Positions 1 through 13,321 of a stretch of 64,000 nucleotides of DNA are shown here, one piece after another. The notes beneath the pieces were generated by a model that saw only the letters and a program-made list of their open reading frames with translations, was not told the origin of the DNA and searched no databases. The position numbers and the translations under genes are program-made. Origin of the DNA: Anarhynchus alexandrinus (lineage: Eukaryota > Chordata > Aves > Charadriiformes > Charadriidae); the NCBI GenBank assembly GCA_008711295.1, contig VUYV01000003.1:5311914-5375913 (forward strand). The letters run 5' to 3'. Within the stretch, counting starts at the first letter, position 1; the number at the start of each line of letters is the position of its first letter.

Positions 1-240
1 GAGAGGTAAAGGCATAGAAATGTGGTTGTAAAGCAAATAAAAACATGAAGGACACGTAGTATACAGAACTATTGCACTGCAATGCATTGTGCTATGACGT
101 TAGTCTATATGAACATCGTTTATTTGGCAAATATAGATTCTGCTTATGTAAAATGAATATCCTGAGACAGAAAAGTAACTGATTTATTAGAGTAATTAGG
201 GCTATGTTTTTTTAACGATTTTATTTTATTTTTATTATTG
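1..240. other. unique AT-rich sequence, nothing recognised
   Basis: AT-rich DNA up to the target-site duplication of the first solo LTR. I see no gene, repeat family or regulatory site in it. Confidence 0.6.
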
Positions 241-245
241 CTTTC
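241..245. repeat. target-site duplication, left copy (CTTTC)
   Basis: The pentamer CTTTC abuts the LTR and is repeated exactly at 750-754. It is the footprint of a single integration and shows that both LTR ends are intact. Confidence 0.8.
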
Positions 246-749
246 TGTTGTGGTTTAACCCGGCAGGCAGACAAACACCATGCAGCCGCTCACTCACCAC
301 CCTCCCCAGTGGGATTTTGGAGAGAATCAGGAAAAAAAAGTAAAATTTGTGGGTTGAGATAAAAACAGTTTAATACAATGGCAAAGAAAGAGAAAATAAT
401 AACAATAAAAGAATATACAAAACAAACAATGCACAATGCAATTGCTCACCACCTGGTGATCGATTGCCCAACCTGTCCAGTGCAGTGATTGCTGGTTCCT
501 GGCCCGCAGCCAACCCCCATTTATACAATGAGCATGGTGTCTATGGTATGGAATATTCCTTTGGCCAGCTTGTGCTGTCTATGCTCTGTCTCAGCTTCCA
601 CGGGATGCTGAAAAAGTCCTTGTCTTAATATAAGCATCACTTAGCAACAATTAAAACAATATGTGTTATCAACAATATTCTCCTACTAAATCCAAACCAC
701 ATCAGCTACTAGGAAGAAAACTAACTCCATCCCAGATGAAACCAGAACA
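246..749 (-). mobile_element. solo LTR of an endogenous retrovirus, ERVL-like
   Basis: A 504-bp long terminal repeat left after loss of the proviral interior. Read on the minus strand it starts TGTTCTGGTTTCAT and ends AAACCACAACA, so it has the TG...CA ends of an LTR. A TATA-type box (TATAAAT, plus 519-525) lies about 145 bp ahead of an ATTAAA polyadenylation signal (plus 369-374), in the order expected for U3-R-U5 on the minus strand. The 5-mer CTTTC occurs immediately outside both ends (241-245 and 750-754); a 5-bp target duplication is usual for ERVL-type elements, which is why that class is suggested. The sequence style matches a common bird LTR family that I recognise but cannot name. 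No gag, pol or env remains beside it. Confidence 0.88.
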
Positions 750-754
750 CTTTC
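750..754. repeat. target-site duplication, right copy (CTTTC)
   Basis: Exact copy of the pentamer at 241-245, directly outside the CA end of the LTR. Confidence 0.8.
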
Positions 755-3700
755 TAAAAGTACTAGTAGTCTTAAAGGAAACAGCTGCAGTAATTTTATC
801 TTACCAGACCCCCCCAAAAAATCTCTGAACTATTTACTGACTGTGTCAGTGAAATCTCTACTACAAAAGGACTAGCTTTTTGTCCACCAGATCTTTCTTC
901 ATAGCTTAAGTTGGCAAATTATTTAGCCCTTTTTTTCTTGCAAATTATATGTAAGCAGCTTCAGATTGTTATTATTTTGCAGTTGCTGACTGAAGACTAG
1001 ATACAAACATTTGGTAGCCTAGAAGTGGTTTGATGTGTCCACTTTGAAGATGTCCTCAACTATCTGAAGTTCATTATTCACAGTCTGTGACAGACCCCCA
1101 CCATTTCGCATGGTCTCAACTGCTGAGACTGAATGACTGCAGCTTTACTAGGAAAGAACTTTTGAAGCTCAGATACCATATCAATACCCACATGCAAACT
1201 CAGGTATTTCCCTAAGGAATCACAACACAACACATCGCAATTTTTATTTGAATAAAAATCTATTTGCATTAATGTTCATAGACAAAAACACACAAGAATT
1301 CTGCAGACCTTGTATTATTATTGCTGTGATTGGTCTAAAGATGTAATAGGAAAAAACCCAGGGAAATACAATAACTTTTATTGATAATAAATTACACAGT
1401 TCATAAAATTAAGCAGAAAAAGCCTAAAGACCTTGGGCATGATATAATTTTTTAAGTTTTCTCCAACTATATGGGCTGATCTAAAACCAGATTATTACCA
1501 CTCACATCCATCCTGTCTTTCAAAAATGTTTGTTTTTTTTTTACTCCTTGTTCTTGCTCTTGCTCTGTTTGCTTTGAAGTTCAATCTGTCAAACAGAAAC
1601 TGGAAAATTAGACATATAATTGCTTACAATTTAGTTCTAATTTAATCTCTGATATTTCATCCATGTTACAAGGTTTATTTTCTGTTAAAACTTATATATC
1701 TCAGTTACATACGTCAGACTGAAATTTGCATCCCTTCTTCTGCCATCAAACTTAATCCTTTAACTTTTATTTTGCTTTCTTCTGAATAGAAAGATAAACA
1801 TTCAATTTGGTTGAAAAATTAAAGCGAGAGAAGTGGATCTTTTATACAAGACAATCTTTTCAAGAAACACCCAAAACAAAAACCTGAGTGCAGTTTGTAA
1901 CAGCCATAATATTCCTGATGTACAGTTATGATAACAGTAACCGTTTTGTTCTACCAATGCTAATGATCCTTAACTTTGCCTTTCGATACCAACTCACCTA
2001 TCGGTCTTTAATTTCAAGCAAAAAAAGTGTCTTTGTGAGGCATTGCTTTAGCATTTTGGTCATAGGGTCGTATTTTTACAGATTTGTGAACTGCATGGCA
2101 AAGGTGTGGTGTTTATCAGTAGTCATAGGAAAATATGGGAAGAAGTCAAGTTTAGAGGGTAAAAGGCTCTGTGAGTCTTAGTGATTTATTACAAAAGTTA
2201 TCTCTTCAGTGTTTGAGAAGGTTAATACCATCAATCTTCACATCTTTGGGTTGTGAAAACAGGAATGTATTATCAACGTGCAATGTTCCCTTATGAAAAT
2301 TTTTGGTTTGCAAAAAATGCAAATAGATACAAAAAATAATGGATTGAAATGCATTCAATAAACATACTATGAGTCAATATTTAGACTGCTCATTTTTGCT
2401 TTAGTTTTGGACTTGACTTTTCAAAGTTTAGTTAAATCTAGCAGCATCAACTGAAAAAAATAAATAATGTTGGCTAGAGACTACCAGTTTCCACAGGTGC
2501 AAATGGGTTTGATCATATGTTAATTTATTGAGAGCCAAGGGCACAACTCCAAATTGCAAAACCAGATGCTCATCTCTTTTCTCTATGTGAGAGCAAAGGA
2601 AAAGAGAAAGATAGAAAAGCCGTGAACTGTGGGAGGATTCTGCATCTTTATGTGGATTTAAAAGCAAACATAAAATATAAGAAACTGGAGATGGTTGCAA
2701 ATATGTGGAGGCCAGTGTTCCTTTTAAAAACAAAAAATCCTTAGCTTATCTATACAGTTTATCTACAACAGATGCTCCTGAACCTTTTCTTATTATTATT
2801 TTTGTTTTTCTCCCTATGAGCTACAATTCCAGCAAGTGAGATCCCTTCCAGCAAAATTCCTTTCTGTTCTCATCCCTCCCTTTTTCTTGATCTCTGGTGG
2901 CTCTTGAATCTATTATGGCACTCTGTGTGAAACAAGCTCATGTCAATTCGCACTCTTTCATCTTCTTTTTTAATTAAATTCACTTGTTTTGTTAGTGGCA
3001 GCATAGAAATATCTGTCGCAGTTTATTAAAATCTTGCATTATGAATATTTATTTTAGATATAAACTTTCAATATATTTCATAAGATAAACTGCCTCTCAG
3101 TAAAGTGTGGAAGTGGGAGGGAGAAGGAAAAAGAAAATAAAATTAAGAAAGATTTCTTTTACAGAAGAGATGCAGACCTTTTAGACCTCTTATCTTGTAT
3201 AAATTTAAAGTGTAATATTAAATATGTTGCAGGGTATAGCTGGATGTTGGGGGTAGGGGGGTAGTTAATTAGTGAACCTCTTAAATATAATCCAAATTGG
3301 GTGTAAATAAATGTTCCTGAATTTATATGTTTACCTTCACTGGTAGCATTGACTTCCTTATTTTAACAACACTTTGATATTAATTTATTCCTTTTTTTTT
3401 TTTTTTATGGTGTTCATGACCTCTTCTCTGTTATTTTGGCCTCTAAGCTATAGCGAAAGTGCAGTTCACCTGTTTCCAAGTATGGCTTTCAAACAGTATC
3501 GGGAATATATTTAAATTACTTGAAAATCTGTTTTTCTGCTGAAGATCTGTCTCCTTTCATCCAGTCAAGGATCTTGGCCTGCTTTTCACAAATAGCTGTG
3601 TCCAGTTGTTATTTAAAATCCATTATGGCCAAAATTAATCTCTTGATCTTATCTTTCAAAACGTTTCACTAATTCATTTTCCATCTTAGGCAGCAACATC

Positions 3701-6700
3701 ACTGTTCTCCAAATTACTTCACTGATGTCAAAGCTTAAACTCATGCTGTCTCTAGGGGGATGCTTTCACTGGGTTTCTCTCAAACCTTGTCAGTCCAACT
3801 GTGCACACAGTCAAAACATTTGTGCAAGCTTTTATTATTGCCTACATTAACTATGACAACATCTGTTCTCTAGCCTTGCTTACAGCAGCCTTGTTCCTCT
3901 GAAGTCATTGCAGGATATTGCTGGTAAAGTCATCCTGAATTCATTCACTGGGCATTATATTGACCCTGCTTATGCTCCTTCAGCATTTTTAATCTTTACT
4001 TCTTTCCTGTTTTCCTCTTATGTCTTTCCCATAATTCAGTCTAACAATCATTGTAAAATCTAATCAGACATAAATGTGACTTTCTTCATTTCTCCCTTCA
4101 AGTCACTTTTGCTAAGGTTATGATCAAATTGGGAAACCATTCAAGTACCCTTTCCACTGTAGCAAATAGATATTAACTTATACCTAAGTCTTTTTCTCAA
4201 CTTTATTTTTCCTGTTCCCAAAATGACAATGAAAAAACCAAAGTAAATAAAATACTGCCCCTCGACTATGCTGTGGTTTTGGGGTTTTTTTGTTCTCATT
4301 CATGAAAACATTAGGACTTTGAACAGAGGATCATCAGCATAGATAGAGCTTTAGTTCTTGAAGGAAATGTGATGAAATTATTGTGTGGAGGTATATGGTG
4401 ATGGGAACCCAAGTCAGTCAAAACTTGGAGTTTGCCCAGACCTTTTCTGTATAGACAGTTCTCCAAATGCTTAAAGTTTTTTAAAAAAGTAAATGAAAAA
4501 CTTTTTCAGAACTTTTAAACAAAGGAAGCTGCAAGTGATTGGTCAAATAGAACAGAAACGATAAGAATTCATAAAATATTCTCCCACTGTGGACTTGCAG
4601 ACAGATTCCTACTTCCAAGTTTGTTTTTTTATCAGGTCAGTGGCTTTGAGTTGGAGTAAACTTTGTGAGGTCCCTTTTGGCCTCTGCAGAGTTCCTCTTT
4701 CTGTCATCTCTGTGGCCTGCCTCAGAGATGGGAGTCAGTAGTACCACTGATATACAGGATATGAAGTGACAGGTGCCATGAGACTGTTTGTTCCCTGATG
4801 CCTCTCCCAGAGCTACTGGTGTGGACGCCTTTGCTGTGGCTCATGCTCGGCTGCTCTCAGAGAAGGAGCAATTGCTCCCTTCTTGCAGGAGACTCCATTC
4901 AGCACAGAGATCTTTTCAAAGGAATGCGGAGATACTGTACGCAAACATCATAACAAACAAACTGAGAATGAGATACCATCCATTGCACATTCAATTAAAT
5001 GTCTGGGACAGTTTGGAGAAATAAAATTAATTTGAGGATATAAAATCAAATGAGATAACTGGAGTGAGGTTTTATCAAACCCATATTTAGCAGTAAAAGG
5101 CAGGTTTGAGACCTTAATTTTTAATTGTCTATAAGTTCAGCACATATCTGGGCAAGTATCATGGCTCTGTCTACAATCAATGAAGCCTGATTCAAGCCAT
5201 CCTGAGGTAAATCATACCTCCTATCTCAGACAACAATGTCTGAAGGTCCCTCTGTCTTTTCCGCGATTACAGAAAGAAGACAGTTTAGGCACCTTTTAGA
5301 ATGCCATCTTTGTGATTTAGGATTGGTCATATTGTTCAGTTTAAACTTCTTCAGAAGACTGAGTGTTTTTACCTGAAGTTTTAAAAACAAGGAATTTCAA
5401 GACTTTGTTTCAAAAACAGTTTGGTTTTATTTTGAAATGATCAGATATGACAAAATAGGTAACAAACCAGTACAACCTGCCATGTTTAAAGATGAGAAAA
5501 ATATTTCCACTAAAAGAAATGTCTGGATAAATGTGGAAATATTTTCCATCAGTGGAATTTCCTAGAACACAGAAATTCCTTACTTGCCAAGCTTCAATGG
5601 CAAAAAAAAATAAATGTTGAGAATTCCTACAAACATAGAATCTTCCACCAACTACCTGCATTCAGCAACAACAGAAAATGACATGGTAGAATTCTAAGCA
5701 TGACTGGGAGAACATCTAGAGTGTTGAAGGGCAACACATCCAGATCTGTATTTGGAATTGATATATGGGTAGTTACAAAGTACAATGGGACTGTCTTTTA
5801 TATAACATATACAGTACAATGGAAATGGCTTTTATATTTTATGGATTTATTCATAAAGTGTGCACACCCTGTATTTATTTTATCCAGTCATAATCAGAAA
5901 AAGGATGTTTTTAATACAGCTGGAGATGAAAAAGGGAAGCTGGATAAAATTGAAATAGTTTCTTACAAATCAGTAACATTATTACCCATAAGAAACAAAA
6001 CAGTGATGATGAGGTCTGGATGAGATTGGAGATAACAAATTCCTAGATGCAAGATCCTTAGTAACATGACTTGTAACACCTTTGGTGAACAAGAAAAACT
6101 ATTCCAATTGGCAGATTTGCCATATAATTGGAATATTAGTAAACCAAGTTTTTGCTCTTAATTTTTAACCTACAACTAAAGTTTGAATTTCAAGAAAAAT
6201 CTGATCATTTGCTTAGTTCTAGTTAATTAATATGGTTGTCATTATCTAAGACCACTGCTATTTTGTTTTTGCTATTTTAGTTTTAATACTCTTTTGTTCT
6301 CCATCTTTCTCACCTCCCAATGATGCATTTTCAAGACACTTTGCCCATTTTAGAACCCACTCTTCAAGAACTTGCCCAATTTAAGTATTCTCGACTATAC
6401 AATCCTTTTTTAATCCTCTCTTTGATATTTACTTTAAAATATTAAAATAGAAATTGTAAAAATTTCCAAAGAAGGCTCTTTTCCAAAGTTTTACCCATTT
6501 TCCAAAAACTTAGTTGATTTTTCAGAAGTTTGCAGAAATATGAGGGAAGAGAGCAAGACGTTTAATATTACAAAGTTAAATAAAATTATGAAGCATTAAT
6601 TAGCTTCATTGACCACTAGAAAGCTGGTCTAGATGGACATCATCTGTGAGGAACTTACTAAGAAGAAGTAGGCCTCAGCTGACTTTAGTAGACTTTACCT

Positions 6701-7503
6701 TGGGACGTTCAGATTATACTTGCATTCTAAATTTTCTGGACTGATACTTTATTCTGTCTTCTGCTATATGTTGCTATTCTAGGTCTCCTTCTTTCTGTTG
6801 GGATATCTTTTGTTGCAGCTAATAATGCATATTCATATGTCTTTCATGTCGTGTCTGCCCTTACAAACACAGGCAACTTTTGCTATGCTTGTTTAAAAAC
6901 AGACATGCTTACGAGGGCAAAAATGTACATAATGGAGTGCTGTGAACCAAATCTTGAAATCCTTTTCCAATCACATTTAATTAAAATTGTAATGAAAAAA
7001 ATATAGGATGGCTTTGGGAATTGGTAAAGGAATATGAATTTTTTTCCGTTCTAGGTCAGTAATTCAAATCTGTCAAACTTGGAGATCTATAATTCCATCA
7101 AGCTCTTTTCTGTAAGCAAAAAGTTGCTTTGTTGACAGTCTGATTCAAGTTAATAGTAGGCAAGAGTCTATATGGCAAATCTGTTACAGAGAATTTGAAC
7201 TACTCAGCACTCATAGTGGCAAAGCCTTTCTTAGAGAAGGTCTAAAGAATGGGTGGAAATGTGAGTGTACCACATTTCCTTCTTTTGGATATCCTGTCTA
7301 GCCTAATACCCAATTAAGTTTAGTGCCCATTTAATAGCATTTTGTATCTTAGTGGGAGACTTCAGTCTCCAGTTCTGTCAAGGCATATACTCAAGCAGTA
7401 AATTAACGGATGTACTCAGTAAAATTAGGATTGGTTTTATCCCTCCAGTCAATTAGTAATTATGCACTCCTAGGTAGTCCAACGGATTCTAAAGTTACAG
7501 CGT
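755..7503. other. unique AT-rich DNA, no gene recognised
   Basis: Nearly 7 kb without a recognisable gene or repeat family. Open frames of 60-107 codons occur on both strands (for example 1888-2181 plus, 2428-2733 minus, 5700-6023 plus). Their proteins are unlike known families and have no supporting splice or promoter context, so I treat them as chance. Poly-T runs, such as one near 3390-3407, are the only low-complexity features. Confidence 0.5.
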
Positions 7504-7534
7504 GTTACAAGTTACAAGTTACAAGTTACAAGTG
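7504..7534 (+). repeat. minisatellite (GTTACAA)4
   Basis: Four perfect head-to-tail copies of the 7-mer GTTACAA start at 7504, followed by a partial copy. A locus this short and perfect is likely to vary in copy number between individuals. Confidence 0.85.
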
Positions 7535-10500
7535 GTGTTGCTTCAGTCAACCCAGTGAACTGTCTTTGTTTCTACTTTCCAGTCTGGTCTGAATATATTG
7601 TCAAGGGTAACAATTGCGTGGAGAGTACTACAGGGAGAATCTGTTGAGCTGGTCAGACAGAATATTCTGGCAATGTTTTTTTCTCTCAGATATTGCTAAT
7701 TCACCATAATAAAAAATTATTTACAGGTATGTCACTGTCAATGACCTCGTATTTGGGAATTTCTGATGAAAAAAGGCTGCTCCATCAGTTGGATGAGCAG
7801 GACACTAAACTGTACTGGTTATCAGGTTAGACAGATTCAGAAACTGGCAGGTCTTAACTCCCAAGTAAGTTACCCAAGACCGGACTGGAAAGGCAGTCTC
7901 TTTTGAGCGTTATTCTTCCCCACAATATGGTGGCTAAAACTTTAGTGTTTTTCACTAAGAAACTAATCATATTCCCCAGGCATGAGGTAATTTAGGTTCA
8001 TTTTTCTGCTTTAGTATAATTCAGAGGCCTGGAAAATACCTTCTCTGGCCATGCTTTGATTGTTTTGAGGTCAGACATTGCGTGTCTATATGTCCCGCAT
8101 CTCTTTGGTATGACTGAATTTGATTGCTGAGAAACAAAGCTACAATTCAAAACTGTGTTCCTGGTTTTGGCAAACCTAAATGATTTCTATATTAAATATA
8201 AGCAACATCCTTCTTGTTACAGTGCTAAACTTACCCAAATCTTATTTGCTTCTGCATGTACAGATGATTGAGTAGAAGTGTTGGGAGGGATAATGCAAGA
8301 CAGACTTATTCTAATTTCCATGTAGGAGGAAAAGCAAAGATACACTTCTGTGCTCTTTTAATCGGTTAGAAAAGGCCTTTCTACACCTCACTGAAATAAT
8401 GTAGCACAATATGCTAGCTCAGGAATGTAGGAAGGACTCAGCTTCCCATAGGTATGCTGCAGTTAACAGTATGCACTGAAATACCATCACTTATAACTTT
8501 ACCATGGGGCAGTAGTATGATATACTACTGATTATTTCCCCCTTCTGCCTTATTTTTGTCACTAATTCAAGGATCTTCTATTACAACTCATATCTGTGAC
8601 AAAGGAGGGAAAAATACCTTTTAGTAGAAGCTGAGCCAAAGAAACAATGGGTTGAGGTACATGCTGTAAGAAATACTGAAACCTTTACCATAATTGAACC
8701 CCAAGTGACCTCTCGAGAATAAGGAAGTGAAAAAAAGTCAATCATCCAGTCTGTAGGAAGAAGAAGAAAAACAGGCATCAGAGAAACCCTTGAAATATTT
8801 GTTTTATTCATGTAGCCATAGCCACAGCTTTTAGTCATGATTAATGTATGCCACTGATGCATCACTTTTAACATTTGTTTTTATTTAAAGAAACTAAGTA
8901 CGAAGTATTAAAAGCCTCTCAATTCAGGTTTTCAGTTTAAAAAAGAAAAGAAAGTGAAAGTTAAAAGCAAAGCGGTCACTGATGGCATAGAAATGAAGCC
9001 AATGTTCTGATGCATTACAGAAGAGAGATTATAGGCAAGAGCTCCAGAGCACTACGAAAAACACTGCTAAGGTACCTGTATTGTGGGGTTTTTTTGGTAA
9101 ATACTGTTGATTAGGTAGAGAGATTATTTGTGTTAGTGTTTTCTTTCAGATTAAAGAAAATTGAGGAAAGCAGTCTTGAATTATCTTAGAGACATATTGT
9201 ATGAAGGACAGCATTGTGTTTTGTTTTTCTTCAGGGAGGGAATAACAGAAAGAATCAAAATACCACCCACTGAAAACTGTGACATAGTGATATTCTCTCC
9301 TCAAAGGGTTGAAGGGCTAAAACCATAGCACTATAGAAAGAAAACATAATGAAATTGTAAAACTGTGGTCAAAGCAGTCAAATGAAAGTGTACGACAGAT
9401 ATCATTCGATGAGCTTTTTTGTCCCTACCTCTTCCCCTCTGCCAAGTAAATGCTATATGATATTTCAAAAGTATTAAATAACTATACTCTTGAATAAAGC
9501 AATGTGATTTTTTTCTTGTAAGTACATGAAGTGCAGAGTTAGGTGAAAGTATTAAGGCATTTAGGAATTTTAAAGTATGCTTGCAGAGGCAAAGCAGCAA
9601 AAGGTAGGCTTGCAGACCTTTGTTTATCTGTTCTCTCACGTGTGTGGCATCTGAGTGCAAAATCTTGATTTAGTTGTGTTTCACTTCCTCTTTGGTATGA
9701 CACAGTACTCAAAAATGTTGACTGAGGAGAGAGGAGTTGGGATTTTTAACTATTTTTAGAAATTATTGTAATAAAAATGCTGAAGGAAGAGTTTATGTGA
9801 TAGAGTAGAAAAGTATTTCTGCCTCTCTCTCAGGGTCCTGGTCAGTCGGCAGCACTAAATGTTACTGGGAGTTTTGTATCTCCATGGATCCTTTTGAAGG
9901 AGGTGAAGGGAAGGGTATTCTTAACAGGAACAGATGAGGGAACAAAACTGTCTGAAGTAGAGAATTTGCCCCATCATCAGTAGTTTCATTTCTAAAGAGA
10001 TGTATTCAGTAATGCTAATTTAATTCATGCAGTATGAGTCACTTTAGGGAGGTAATGATTCCTTAAACAGAGGTAATTTAATACCAGTTAAAGAGAGCAT
10101 AAATTGATAAGGGCTACCAGATAGATCATTGTTAAAAGGTAAAATTACTAGCCTATGACAATTTTAAAGTGCAGAATTCCTGCTCTTTCTTGCAAAACTC
10201 ATGTCAAACAATATTAATTATTTTCCAAATATTGCACGTAATCTCAAACATTTTGAGATGCTGACATGCAAATTTTAAATGCTGTGTTTCAACAACTTTT
10301 TAGGAAGTCATACAGTGCATTGGTTAATATCTAGTCTATTGATAGTCTCCTCCATCGTTAGGAAATTTATTCTGAAATTGGAAAAAATGTATTTATGTCC
10401 TTTGGCCATACAAATTCATACTAAAAGTACTGTAGTATATTAGACCTCTGGATGTAAGCTGTGTTTCAGCCCATTGTCCTTATTGAAATGAATGTCACTT

Positions 10501-10540
10501 TAAAGTCATTGCAATGGACGTGATCAGAAAGGGTTAATAG
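7535..10540. other. unique AT-rich DNA, no gene recognised
   Basis: No repeat family or gene seen. Minus-strand frames at 8581-8874 (97 codons) and 9331-9660 (109 codons) have no recognisable domain and are probably fortuitous. Confidence 0.5.
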
Positions 10541-11083
10541 TCACAGAATCACAGAACCAAAGAATGGACAGGGTTGGAAGGGACCTCTGCAGATCATCTA
10601 GTCCAAACCCCCTGCCAAAGCAGGGTCACCTACAGCAGGTTGCACAGGACAGCATCCAGGCAGGTTTTGAATGTCTCAAGAGTGGTAGACTCTACAATCT
10701 TTCTGGGCAGCCTGTTCCAGTTCTCTGACACCCTCAAAGTAAAGAAGTTCCTCCTCATGTTAAGACGGAACTTCCTATATTAAAGTTTGTGCCTGTTACC
10801 TTTTGTCCTATCACTGGACACCACTGAAAAAAGACTGTTCCCATCCCCCTGGCACCCTCTCTTTAAGTATTTATAAGCATTAATAAGATCCCCCCTCAGT
10901 CTTCTTTTCTCCAGACTGAAAAGACCCAAGTCCCTCAGCCTTTCCTCATAAGAGAGATGTTCCAGTCCCCTAATCATCTTCATAGCCCTTTACTGGACCC
11001 TCTCCAGCAGATCCCTGTTTTTCTTGAACTGGGGAGCCCAGAACTGGACACAGTACTCCAGATGTGGCCTCACCAGGGCAAGC
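10541..11083 (-). mobile_element. CR1 LINE, 5'-truncated copy
   Basis: A CR1 non-LTR retrotransposon fragment on the minus strand. It keeps the end of the reverse-transcriptase ORF (ORF2) and the 3'UTR. The 3' end is the decayed octamer tract at 10541-10556, followed on the plus strand by the typical GGGTTGGAAGGGACCTCTGC. Minus-strand translation at 10780-10983 and 10990-11178 gives the CR1 C-terminal signature: [17 protein letters not shown], a [22 protein letters not shown] block, then [11 protein letters not shown]. The two frames are offset by an indel, and stops break the tail of the ORF. Similarity stops abruptly near 11083, as expected for incomplete target-primed reverse transcription. 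Divergence is moderate. It cannot mobilise itself. Confidence 0.93.
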
Positions 11084-13299
11084 TGGAAAACTGGATGCTC
11101 TATTAAGACAGCCAAAGTAAGGATTTCTGTTAAGAGATCAAACAGAATGGCATATCTGAAAGAGGGATAATAAAGCATTCAGTGCTTGCTTCTGTATTAC
11201 TTTATCCTAGATACTTTACCTTTTTATTTCCTAAGTGGTCAAGTTATTTTCTCTGCTCTTCCTTTCATTAATTCTTCCCCTACTCCTTGTTTCCCTTCTG
11301 CTTTATTTTTCTCCCATGTTTTTTTTTTTCTTTTTCTGTTTTCCCTTACATTTCTTACAGAAGACTCCATCTCCCTGCATATTGTGCTCCTTTATCCAAT
11401 CTCTTCAGTTGTTTCCTCCTTCATCTTCTCTTTCCGTGACCTACCAAGCTGCAGGCAACTTGACCTCACAGGAAGTAGCACTTTATTGTTTATTTATTTA
11501 TTTATTACTAAGCTCACAAGTGAAAGACTTATGTATTAATATAGTACACTGTGCAGAAAGAAAGTGTTAACCCTTGTTATACCTCAAATAAAAAGTCTGC
11601 ACTAAAGCCAAACCATTTCCCCTCAAAGCAGTTATAGAGTGGGATAGCACTGGCTGTTCCTAACTGAATACTGGCCCTGAGCCTTTCTTGAGAAAAAAAT
11701 ACTTTGAATTAGATTCTGGCTAGCAGTTTTTAAGCTTGAAACCAATGCAAACCTTTTCAGGTAGCGAGAAATAAGGCTGCTTCTACTTTGGTCCATACTA
11801 TCTTGTACTGTGAAACTTTTCTGAAGTTGAATGTGAGATAGCCCCTCCTGTAAGTTACTTTTTCTGCACAAAGAAGGAGAGACAGAAAATATCATATTCT
11901 CTGTGTTAAGTGGTAGAGCTACTTTTGCTTCTGATGCTCCGTGATTGAAGTAGCATTCCAAATACCAGCAGGGTGTCTGGGATTTGAGGATTCATGCAAC
12001 ACTCTTCTTGGCTTTGCCTCAGCCACTGCCACAAACTTCTTGCTCTTTGTGAGCAGGCAGCCCTTGAAGAGTGGTGAATCTGAGCACGACACTAGGGAGT
12101 TCATGTCCTCACTGTGTACCTGATAGCTTATCTGCATGCTGACTCTGTTGCCAATGAAAGAAGTGAGGTTTGCCCCTGGCTGTTTCTTACTCCTTTGAGG
12201 ACAGAAAATGTATGAGCTTGTGTCCCTGAGCAGTAATGATTTTCAAATACCTCTCTTCAGCCTACATACATGAAGTTAGAAATCCTGTATAACTGTTTGT
12301 AGGTACCTGGAGACTTCTGGGTTTATACCAGTTACTAAAATCAGATGCATAATTGCTATTCTTGTGGGAGAAGATTCACAGAGTACGAGTCATTTAAAAC
12401 GGGCACAGAAACCAATTACATACATCGAGGGGATAAGTTCCAGATAAAATTTAACAGGATATAGGTACTCAATGGTGTCCTTTTGATACATACAATAATT
12501 GAGGATTAAGATATAAGTTATGGTTTCCCATTATCTATAATTGGTCATTTACAGTTTTTCAACAAATGAAGGCACTTCTTCAACTGCCACAATGCTGACA
12601 AGCATAAAATAACATCAATGTCACTGCAATGTCCCTGAAGTTAACCCTTCTTTTCACTCTGAATTCCTTCTTTTCTGAGTTGTGCATAAACAGCTCCCTC
12701 CATCATTCCAGTAAATTGCTCTAAGAAACTTTATCAGTCTTTACTTGTGTGGAGAGAGAACATTAACAATTCTTGGTCATCTTGCTAGTTTTTAAAAAAG
12801 AAATAGTTATTTTGTTACCTCGTACTTTAGCTACAACTTAGTGTTTGCTCTAGTTCCTAGCTTTGGAGATCCTTGGATTTAAAGTTTAGATGAAGAACAA
12901 AAGCTGCAGGTCAGAAACATCTTCAACCTGAACTGCCCCCCATTTTGGCTGTGGGAAGTAGGATTTACAAAGTGAAGTTTCAAGGGAAGGTGTTCAGAAG
13001 TCTTCTCACAATTAGATTAGAGACAAAGTCTACTGAACCCTTCCTTCCTTCCACCTTCCCTATTCCACTACCTCCTTTCCTTAGTTTGTTCCTTCCTTTC
13101 TTTAAAAATCTGAAAAAAAAAAAAAAGTATACTGCCAGGTAAAAGTAGACCTTGAATGGAACCAAGTGCATGTGACGTCTTATTTTGCTTAACTTTATTT
13201 GTTTGTACGTAGGTGCCCTCATCTGCTTCTGGGAGGGGCATGACTTTTAGTTTCGTTCACTCAGCTAACTTGTATTTTCCACTTTGGGGGGGATTTTAC
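11084..13299. other. unique DNA, no gene recognised
   Basis: A pyrimidine-rich stretch (about 11210-11420) makes overlapping open frames on the plus strand that are compositional artefacts. Frames at 11632-11961, 11919-12137 and 11941-12123 overlap on opposite strands and look unrelated to any family. A T/C-rich tract near 13040-13125 is simple sequence. Confidence 0.45.
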
Positions 13300-13321
13300 T
13301 TTTTTTTTTTTTTTTTTTNTT
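13300..13321 (+). repeat. poly-T tract with one unresolved base (13319)
   Basis: An unbroken T run containing a single N at 13319. The N probably marks a homopolymer the assembler could not resolve. Confidence 0.9.

Noticed and set aside
11186..11570. Two overlapping plus-strand frames of 111-117 codons
   Set aside because: Produced by a pyrimidine-rich tract that rarely encodes stops. Low-complexity Phe/Leu/Ser products, both frames open together.
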